Source of the DNA: CAZTAR01 sp043813895 | GTDB taxonomy: Bacteria; Planctomycetota; Phycisphaerae; UBA1845; UTPLA1 | Direction: 5' to 3' | DNA: 12,675 nucleotides | Assembly (NCBI GenBank): GCA_043813895.1 | Contig: JBDRKQ010000180.1 | Span: 1-12,675, forward strand | Shown here: positions 7,030 through 12,675 of the stretch, one piece after another | How positions within the stretch are numbered: the first letter of the stretch is position 1 | How the letters are laid out: the number at the start of each line of letters is the position of its first letter | Notes under the pieces: model-generated | Seen by the model: only the letters and a program-made list of their open reading frames with translations | What the model was told of the DNA's origin: nothing | Database searches by the model: none | Program-made: the position numbers and the translations under genes

Positions 7030-7414
7030 AGCAAGTCGAACGCACACAAGCGACGAAGGCGGTCCGGCGCAAGGTGGGGGCGTCGTCGTGTTCGGCGGGC
7101 CAGGCCCGAGCGGATTGATGAGCGGCGTGAGCATCGTCAGTGACGAGATCTTCACCTTCCTGGATCGCCCGGAGGCGACGTGGGAGAACAACTTCGCCGA
7201 GCGCATGATCCGCTCGGCGGTGGTTCCGCGGAAGAACAGCCAGAGCAATCGCAGCGAACGCGGAGCCGCGATTCAAGGCCTGTTGATGAGCGTGTACCGC
7301 ACCCTGAAGCTCCGCGGCCTGAACCCCACCGATACCATTGCCCAGGCCCTGAGAACCTGCGCCTCAACAAAGAAACTCCCACCACTACCAAACCAATCCT
7401 CTGCAAATGGGTGA
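7030..7414 (+). pseudogene. IS66-type transposase remnant, internally deleted and frameshifted
   Basis: Two pieces of one transposase are joined in different frames. The first piece (about 7030-7141) reads SKSNAHKRRRRSGARWGRR and then RRARPERIDERREHRQ, like the basic Gly/Arg linker before the zinc-binding CPxC segment of IS66-type enzymes. It ends at a TGA just where that CP motif should start. The second piece (7142-7414, other frame) reads EIFTFLDRPEATWENNFAER, then RKNSQSNRSERGAA, SVYRTLKLRG and LPPLP. This is the classical C-terminal end with the conserved WxNNxAER and RKNSxxNRS motifs. The central part with the first catalytic residues is gone, probably some 250 residues. It cannot be active. 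It marks the right border of the efflux operon. Confidence 0.8.
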
Positions 7415-7471
7415 ATCCCTGTCTCCTGTTTCTCCCTCTTCCTCCCAAAACACGAGTAAGCTTCGCTTGAC

Positions 7472-7542
7472 CGGGCGACACCCGTTGGCGTGGTAGGCGA
7501 CAACCACGGGCGACCATTCGCCTGACCATGCCCACCTCATGG
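7472..7542 (+). other. Tandem short hairpins before the glycosyltransferase gene
   Basis: Between the transposase remnant and the GT-C gene, four perfect hairpins follow each other closely: CGGG/CCCG (7472-7484), CGTGGT/ACCACG (7489-7508), GGCGA/TCGCC with a CCAT loop (7509-7522) and CCATG/CATGG (7526-7542). None is followed by a T run, so they are not intrinsic terminators. They may be the leftover end of the insertion sequence or a structured 5' leader of the gene starting at 7629. I saw no promoter I would defend in 7415-7628. Confidence 0.3.
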
Positions 7543-7628
7543 CCTGAGGGCTCTTGCAGGATTCGTTGCCGCGTGAGCCGATACCTTATTGGGCAAAGAC
7601 AGTGCGTGAATGCCACACAGAAGGACGC

Positions 7629-9539
7629 ATGATCGAGGACACAACGAACGCGGCATCGGGTGCGGGCCATCGCATCGACCGGTGGATGCTGACCGGTCTG
7701 CTGGTCGTTACTGTCCTCGCGTTGATGCTGCGTCTCCACCGGTTGGGCGCGGAGAGCCTGTGGATGGACGAAGCCCGACAGGTTTCGTACTACGAACTCC
7801 CGCTTCAACAGGTCGTGTTCCAGGCATGCCGGCACGGTCAGCCACCGTTGGACTATCTCATCGGAGCCGGTCTTCATCGCCTGGGTCTGGCGGGAAGCGA
7901 TTGGTGGGTGCGACTGCCGGCGGCGATGTTCGGCGCCGGTTGTGTCTTCCTGCTCGGGTGGTTCGGCTGTCGCATTGCGGGCGGTGTTGTCGGGATCACC
8001 GCTGCCACCCTGCTGGCATTCAGTCCACTGCACGTGCTGATGTCGCAGGAGGCCAGGCCTTATACCATCTTCTCCTTCTTTGCACTGGCGACGTTGCTGC
8101 TGTATTCGCGAGCCCGACGACGTCACGGCTTCCGGTCCTGGTGCGCATTCGGCACGGCATTCTTCGCTATGCTGATGACCCGTGGAATGGCGCCCCACGT
8201 GTTGGCCCTGTGCATCGTCATCCTGACGGTTTGTTTGCAGGTCATCCGTCGGCGCTCGCCTGAACAGCAGGAACGCCGTCACGAAGCGCGCGTCTTCTGG
8301 GCTGTCGCGACGGTCGTGGCGATCGCCTATGCGATCTTCAACCCACTCCTCGGAGTCATCTACACGATCAACAAGTCCTACGCTCAGGCTTCGCCGATAC
8401 CCTGGCTGGACCGTGTCGGACGGATGCTAACCGAATCGTTCTCGGCGATCCTGGCAGGCCGACCGATCGAGGTGGCGGCCGGCGGCTTTGGCGGACGCAT
8501 GTTTCAGGCAGGCGTTGCCGTGTTGGCCGTGACGGGAATCGCCTTACTAATCAAGCGTGCATTGCAGGACCCTCGTAGCGCTGTCGTCCCGGCGGTTGGG
8601 ACACGGGCGAGACGACCGTGCCAAAGTGAGTTCGGAACATACTCGAAGAAGTTTCGGCGCCGCGCCACGACGTCGGGGCTCGTGTTCGTCGGAATCCTGG
8701 TACCCTTCCCGCTGCTCTTTGCCGCCGTTTACACGACAGCGACCGGGTTCGAGCCCAAGCCGCAATACCTTTTGCTGATGGCGGCGCCGGTGTTCATGGG
8801 TGTTGCAGCAGCAGCGGAGGCGATCCGGCGACGCATTCGGACCGCCAATCCTGTGGCGGCGTGGCTTGTGTTTGCGGGCCTGGTTTGCACCGTGGCTGTT
8901 CCGATGGGTCGCGCGTCCGTGGCATCACTCTACAGTCTGGACAAACCGGGCTGGCGCGACGCGCTGACATTTCTGCGAGAACGGGCGGCGGCGGGAGACG
9001 CGATCGCCTCCGTTCGTCCACACGGATTCCCGGGCAGCATGGGGGCTTATGTAGTCGGCGAGGATCGCTACTTCGGCCGCGATGGCCGATTCTTGCGGAT
9101 CGAGTGCGACACGCAGGCCACCGTGCTGGAGGAGCTTCCTTGGTCGTCATGTGACAACACGGTGTGGATTCTCTGCAACAAGGCGCATCGAGGTCGCGAA
9201 GTTCTGTCGGCGCCGCTGTGTCCGACTCGCACAATCCGCTGTCATGATTTCCACGGGCTCTTCGTCTTGGAGAGCCCAAGCGGCGGTCCTGCCGTGGACC
9301 GATTGATGGACGGGTTGGCGTTGCTCAATCGAACCCTGCCCGATCATCGAGGGCTGATCGCGCCCAATCTTCTTCGCGCGCGATACCACCGTGCAATGGG
9401 CGATCACGATAAAGCCGCTGCCTGCATCGCGGCCGCCCAAAGCCAGTGTCGCACTGAGACGGAGATGCTCGCGCTCACCGGGCAACTGCCGCCACTGGAG
9501 GCGACACAGGCCTGTGCGGCGGGGGAGCCGCTTGACTAG
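7629..9539 (+). CDS. Membrane glycosyltransferase of the GT-C fold (PMT/ArnT-like, GT39-type)
   Basis: The enzyme (636 aa) should transfer a sugar from a polyprenyl-phosphate donor to an acceptor on the outer face of the cytoplasmic membrane. The first helix (about 20-36) is followed by the extracytoplasmic catalytic loop with SLWMDEAR (D47, E48), the acidic motif of this class. After more helices comes the well-conserved SPLHVLMSQEARPYTIF (about 132-148). At least eight hydrophobic segments are visible, and a basic cytoplasmic-type linker sits near 315-345. From about 445 the protein is soluble, and its end (about 560-636) is helical and Ala-rich. ATG 7629 is preceded by GAAGGA at 3 bases; an in-frame TTG at 7554 would add 25 unlikely residues. 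Acceptor (protein, lipid or polysaccharide) is not deducible. It leads the co-directional glycosylation genes. Confidence 0.88.
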   Translation: MIEDTTNAASGAGHRIDRWMLTGLLVVTVLALMLRLHRLGAESLWMDEARQVSYYELPLQQVVFQACRHGQPPLDYLIGAGLHRLGLAGSDWWVRLPAAMFGAGCVFLLGWFGCRIAGGVVGITAATLLAFSPLHVLMSQEARPYTIFSFFALATLLLYSRARRRHGFRSWCAFGTAFFAMLMTRGMAPHVLALCIVILTVCLQVIRRRSPEQQERRHEARVFWAVATVVAIAYAIFNPLLGVIYTINKSYAQASPIPWLDRVGRMLTESFSAILAGRPIEVAAGGFGGRMFQAGVAVLAVTGIALLIKRALQDPRSAVVPAVGTRARRPCQSEFGTYSKKFRRRATTSGLVFVGILVPFPLLFAAVYTTATGFEPKPQYLLLMAAPVFMGVAAAAEAIRRRIRTANPVAAWLVFAGLVCTVAVPMGRASVASLYSLDKPGWRDALTFLRERAAAGDAIASVRPHGFPGSMGAYVVGEDRYFGRDGRFLRIECDTQATVLEELPWSSCDNTVWILCNKAHRGREVLSAPLCPTRTIRCHDFHGLFVLESPSGGPAVDRLMDGLALLNRTLPDHRGLIAPNLLRARYHRAMGDHDKAAACIAAAQSQCRTETEMLALTGQLPPLEATQACAAGEPLD

Positions 9540-9699
9540 CAGCCCGTGACAAGACTGCGGCATCGTCGTCCGGTAACGCTGCATCGGCTTCGGCCCTCAA
9601 GTGCCGTGTGAGCCCGCACCGATAATCTTGGGGCCGGCGCGCCCGGATACGGGATCGGAGCGCGCAGTGCGAGATGCAGGTTCTTGGCGAGGCTCTTCC

Positions 9700-11229
9700 G
9701 TGGCTAACTCAACTCCTCAGTTAGACTCGACAATCGCCCCCACTGTTCTCGATCGCCCGAGACGGCGATGGGGAGGCGGTGGGTGTTCACGACGGGCAGC
9801 GGCGTCATCGCTGCGGTGGGAGGAGCGATTCGCCAGCTTCTATGAGCAGGCACGGTCGGAAGCGCCGAGGCGGCACAACTACTACTACTATCAGCGGATT
9901 CAGAAGCGGCTGGCCGGCGTCATCGAGCCGAACAAGCGAGTGCTGGATATCGGTTGCGGCGACGGCAGGCTCCTGGCCTCATTGCGGCCGGCCGAAGGCA
10001 TCGGCGTCGATCTGAACCGTGGGACAATTGAGGCGGCCCGGCAGCGTCATCCGAAGATGCGCTTTCTGCAAATGCGCGGAGAGGACGTGCATCGGCTGGA
10101 TGCGCAGTTTGACTACGTCATCATCAGTCAAGTGCTTGGGGAGATATACGATCTTCGCCGGCTGTTTCAATCGGTGCAGGGCGTCTGCCATGCAGAAACG
10201 CGGTTGATCGTCGTGCACTGGAGCCGTCTCTGGCAGCCGGCTTTGAAGGTGGCGGAATGGCTCCGCATCAAGAAGCCCTCGCCGGAGCAGAATTGGGTAC
10301 CGGCGGATGAGGTGAGGCACCTGCTGGGGTTGTCGGGATTCGACACGGTTCGCTCCTTCACGATGACGATCGCGCCGTTGCGCGTTCCACTCGTGTCGGA
10401 GTTCTTGAACCGCTTTGTGGCCAACCTGCCGGTGGTCAACAATCTGGGCTTGAACTATGTTATTGTGGCGAGGCCGGTGACGCCTGCGGCGATCAGTGCC
10501 GCGCGGCCACACAGTCTGTCGATCGTCGTCCCGGCCCGAAACGAGGCGGGGCATATCAAGCCGCTTCTGGAGACGATCCCGTCGATGGCGCCCAGGCAGG
10601 AGGTCGTCTTTGTGGAGGGCGGCAGCACCGACGACACCTGGCAAGCGATTCAGGATGCAGCCTTGGCGTACAAGGGTCCTTTCGATATCAAGCTCCTGCA
10701 GCAAGATGGCACGGGCAAGGGGGATGCCGTTCGCGACGGTTTTGCCGCGGCGACCGGCGATGTGCTTATGATCCTCGACGCGGACATCAGCGTGCCGCCC
10801 GAGGAGTTGCCGCAGTTCTACGAAGCGATCGCCGAGGGCCGCGGCGAATTCATCAATGGTTCGCGGATGGTCTACCTGATGGACCGCAAGGCCATGCGGT
10901 TCCTGAACCTCCTGGGTAACAAGCTCTTTGGTTGGCTGTTCTCGTACATGTTGTCGCAACGGTTCCGCGACACACTGTGCGGCACAAAGGTGCTGACCCG
11001 CGAGAACTACCGGCGGATTGCGGCAAACCGATCCTTTCTCGGCGACTTCGATCCGTTCGGCGATTTCGATCTACTGTTCGGTGCATCAAAGTTGAACCTG
11101 AAGATCATTGACATGCCCGTTCACTACAAGGAACGGACCTACGGTGCGACCAACATCTCGCGTGTTCGTCATGGACTGATGTTGCTAAGGATGTCTCTCA
11201 TTGCCGCCTGGAAGCTGAAATGGGTGTAG
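9700..11229 (+). CDS. Fused class I SAM methyltransferase and family 2 glycosyltransferase
   Basis: Two enzymes are joined in one chain (509 aa from GTG 9700). The N-terminal Rossmann methyltransferase shows motif I VLDIGCGDG (about 81-89), the acidic ribose contact GVDLN, and FDYVIISQVLGEIYD as motif IV. Its acceptor is unknown. The C-terminal domain (from about 273) is a GT-A fold family 2 enzyme: SIVVPARNEAGH, VFVEGGSTDDTW, GTGKGDAVRDG, the metal-binding LDADIS (D360, D362) and a late FDPFGDFDLLF. The GTGKGDAVRDG stretch, together with DTLCGTKVLTRE, resembles enzymes that load sugars onto polyprenyl phosphate (dolichyl-phosphate-mannose synthase type). GTG 9700 has GGCGAGG 7 bases before it; an open frame from GTG 9601 would add 33 residues without a ribosome binding site. 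It probably supplies the donor for the upstream GT-C enzyme (inference). Confidence 0.88.
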   Translation: MANSTPQLDSTIAPTVLDRPRRRWGGGGCSRRAAASSLRWEERFASFYEQARSEAPRRHNYYYYQRIQKRLAGVIEPNKRVLDIGCGDGRLLASLRPAEGIGVDLNRGTIEAARQRHPKMRFLQMRGEDVHRLDAQFDYVIISQVLGEIYDLRRLFQSVQGVCHAETRLIVVHWSRLWQPALKVAEWLRIKKPSPEQNWVPADEVRHLLGLSGFDTVRSFTMTIAPLRVPLVSEFLNRFVANLPVVNNLGLNYVIVARPVTPAAISAARPHSLSIVVPARNEAGHIKPLLETIPSMAPRQEVVFVEGGSTDDTWQAIQDAALAYKGPFDIKLLQQDGTGKGDAVRDGFAAATGDVLMILDADISVPPEELPQFYEAIAEGRGEFINGSRMVYLMDRKAMRFLNLLGNKLFGWLFSYMLSQRFRDTLCGTKVLTRENYRRIAANRSFLGDFDPFGDFDLLFGASKLNLKIIDMPVHYKERTYGATNISRVRHGLMLLRMSLIAAWKLKWV

Positions 11230-11260
11230 TCCTTCTGGGACGTGCTCTTGGTATCGCCAC

Positions 11261-12199
11261 ATGACAGATGTCTCACTCATCGTGCCGGCATACAACGCGG
11301 AGGAAACGCTGCCTGCGCTGTTGACATCCGTGGAATCACAAGACCTCCCGCCTCATCAGTATGAGGTGCTCGTTGTAGATGACGGATCGACGGATGCCTC
11401 GGCCTCGCTTGTCCACGAGCACCGCAATGTTCGCTTGCTGTCTCAGTCGAATCGCGGCCCGGGAGCGGCCCGCAACTTGGGCGCACGCCACGCTTTGGGC
11501 AAGATCATTGTTTATACAGACGCGGATTGCCGTTTGCCGCCGGATTTCCTGTCGCAGCACGCCAGATTGCACGCGCTTCACCCGGAGGTTGACGGTATCG
11601 CGGGCGCGGTCGCCCCGGCCACGAGTCTGCCGCTGGCTTCGGCCGTGTTGGCGGACCATTTGTGCAATTGGTTTAACGCGCACGACAGGCTGCCTCCCCG
11701 GGCGCCGGAGTATATGTGGGGCGCGAACATGAGTGTTAATCGCCGTGTTCTGGAAGCCGGCATACGGTGGAGCGAGGAACGCATTACCGGGGAGGATGTT
11801 GATTTTTGCTCGCAGATGAACGCGCTGGGGATGTCGCTACGGTTCTTCCCGGAGTGCTTTGTCCGCCACACGGACCGGGCGTCACTGAGCGGGTTTCTTC
11901 GCCACCAGTACAATTGGGGGTTTCATGCTCCGTTCGTGCGAGGGCGCAACCCGCAAGCGGCATACTCATTCATGTTTCCGACTCACCTTGGCCGGGCAAC
12001 CCTCCTGTCGCCCGCCGTGGCGTTGGGGTACACGGCACTGGTTGCCCGGGGTTGGTGGCGCTACCGGCCGCTCGGCCTGCTATCTGTCCTGCCGCTGATT
12101 CTGTTGGGCAAGGTGGCTTATGCGCGCGGCGTTCTCGAGGGAACGCGGGTGATCCTGGAGAAGTCCCGCCGCCGAATCGCAGATCGCCGGACTGCTTGA
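11261..12199 (+). CDS. Family 2 glycosyltransferase with C-terminal membrane segments
   Basis: A 312-residue GT-A enzyme that should transfer a sugar from a nucleotide-sugar donor on the cytoplasmic side of the membrane. It opens directly with VSLIVPAYNAEETLP, then VVDDGSTD (40-45, nucleotide binding), NRGPGAARNLG (64-74) and the metal-binding TDADC (D87, D89). WGANMSVNR (153-161) is the usual acceptor-side segment, and ITGEDVDFC (E178, D179) holds the catalytic-base region. Two hydrophobic stretches (about 243-260 and 268-285) and a basic tail suggest membrane attachment. The start has only a weak ribosome binding site, 31 bases after the previous stop, so translation may be coupled. It is a separate subfamily from the GT2 domain upstream, so a second sugar is likely. 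Donor and acceptor are unknown. Confidence 0.9.
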   Translation: MTDVSLIVPAYNAEETLPALLTSVESQDLPPHQYEVLVVDDGSTDASASLVHEHRNVRLLSQSNRGPGAARNLGARHALGKIIVYTDADCRLPPDFLSQHARLHALHPEVDGIAGAVAPATSLPLASAVLADHLCNWFNAHDRLPPRAPEYMWGANMSVNRRVLEAGIRWSEERITGEDVDFCSQMNALGMSLRFFPECFVRHTDRASLSGFLRHQYNWGFHAPFVRGRNPQAAYSFMFPTHLGRATLLSPAVALGYTALVARGWWRYRPLGLLSVLPLILLGKVAYARGVLEGTRVILEKSRRRIADRRTA

Positions 12200-12213
12200 A
12201 GTAGGGGGATCCC

Positions 12214-12675
12214 GTGTCCCTGCCCCTGCGCGTGCTCTCCAACCTGATCCGCCCGCGGATTCAACACCTGATCCTGCACGTTACCGACCGGTGCAATCTG
12301 CGGTGCAAGCATTGCTTCGTGGACCTGACGCAGCGGCATACGCTTTCGGTGGAAGACGCCCATCGCGTCGCGGGGACCATGGGCAATCTGCTATGGCTCG
12401 ACATCGGTGGCGGAGAGCCCTTCCTCCTGAAGGAACTGCCGGAATTGATCGCCCCGTTTGACTGCGATGTCCTCGGCATCCCCACGAACGGTCACGACCC
12501 CGACGGCATCGCCCGGCGGGTTACGGCCATCCTCGAGACGGCACGGGCAAAGGAGATTGTGATCAGTGTTTCGATCGAGGGCTTTCGGGAGGAGCACAAC
12601 AGCATCCGCGTTAACCCGCGGAGTTTCGACAGGGCCTTCGAGTCTCTTCGAATCCTGCGAGGCATCGCCGACGAG
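12214..12675 (+). CDS. Radical SAM enzyme, N-terminal part (runs off right edge)
   Basis: The frame starts at GTG 12214, with GGGGGA 4 bases upstream and 14 bases after the previous stop, and is open to the window end (154 codons). Residues 24-38 read TDRCNLRCKHCFVDL, the CxxxCxxC signature (C27, C31, C34) that binds the 4Fe-4S cluster. IGGGEPFLL (64-72) is the SAM-binding GGE motif, and ISVSIEGFREEHN and SFDRAFESL follow at the usual places. It should cleave S-adenosylmethionine to a 5'-deoxyadenosyl radical. The N-terminal form, without a B12-binding domain, resembles SPASM/twitch-type peptide- or sugar-modifying enzymes, but the diagnostic C-terminus is not in the window. Close spacing suggests one transcript with the glycosyltransferases, pointing to modification of their product (inference). 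Confidence 0.9.
   Translation, partial: MSLPLRVLSNLIRPRIQHLILHVTDRCNLRCKHCFVDLTQRHTLSVEDAHRVAGTMGNLLWLDIGGGEPFLLKELPELIAPFDCDVLGIPTNGHDPDGIARRVTAILETARAKEIVISVSIEGFREEHNSIRVNPRSFDRAFESLRILRGIADE

Noticed and set aside
7415..7628. CRISPR-like array suggested by repeated short hairpins
   Set aside because: The hairpins differ in sequence and have no regular spacers; there is no repeat unit.
7152..8282. 376-aa minus-strand open frame
   Set aside because: It is antisense to the transposase remnant and the GT-C gene. The Gln/Arg-rich translation has no recognisable motif, whereas the plus strand has clear family motifs.

Overview
The window reads as accessory or variable chromosome from a GC-rich Gram-negative bacterium. 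A Planctomycetota (Phycisphaerae-like) host is my best guess, judging from the style of the secreted protein, the insertion-sequence families and the wall/lipid glycosyltransferase genes. That assignment is an inference from sequence feel, not from a marker gene.

Left part (1-1530). A minus-strand gene for a signal-peptide protein runs off the left edge. It is preceded by a textbook intrinsic terminator (337-372) and, further upstream, by a clear cobalamin (B12) riboswitch (470-634). This is a B12-controlled leader of about 200 nt feeding a secreted protein. Upstream of the riboswitch, 750-945 holds four consecutive hairpins, one with a 13-bp stem; I do not recognise the RNA. At 1316-1530 sits the 5' end of an IS3-family element (terminal sequence plus the first ~46 codons of orfA), cut off abruptly.

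Middle part (1531-7414). 1531-2010 is non-coding as far as I can see and carries several short perfect hairpins. Two small in-frame ORFs with good ribosome binding sites (6 and 47 codons) follow, then a two-gene operon for an RND-type efflux pump: a periplasmic adaptor (2351-3478) and the inner-membrane permease (3475-6909), overlapping by 4 bp. No outer-membrane channel or regulator is present. A broken IS66-type transposase gene (7030-7414) lies just behind, so the pump is bracketed by remnants of two unrelated IS elements.

Right part (7415-12675). Four co-directional genes appear to make and use sugar donors at the membrane. They are a GT-C (PMT/ArnT-like, GT39-type) membrane glycosyltransferase, a fused SAM-methyltransferase/family 2 glycosyltransferase resembling polyprenyl-phosphate sugar synthases, a second family 2 glycosyltransferase with C-terminal membrane segments, and a radical SAM enzyme cut by the right edge. 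A reasonable model is that the fused enzyme makes a polyprenyl-phosphate sugar that the GT-C enzyme uses outside the membrane, with the second GT2 and the radical SAM enzyme extending or modifying the product. The product itself cannot be read from sequence.
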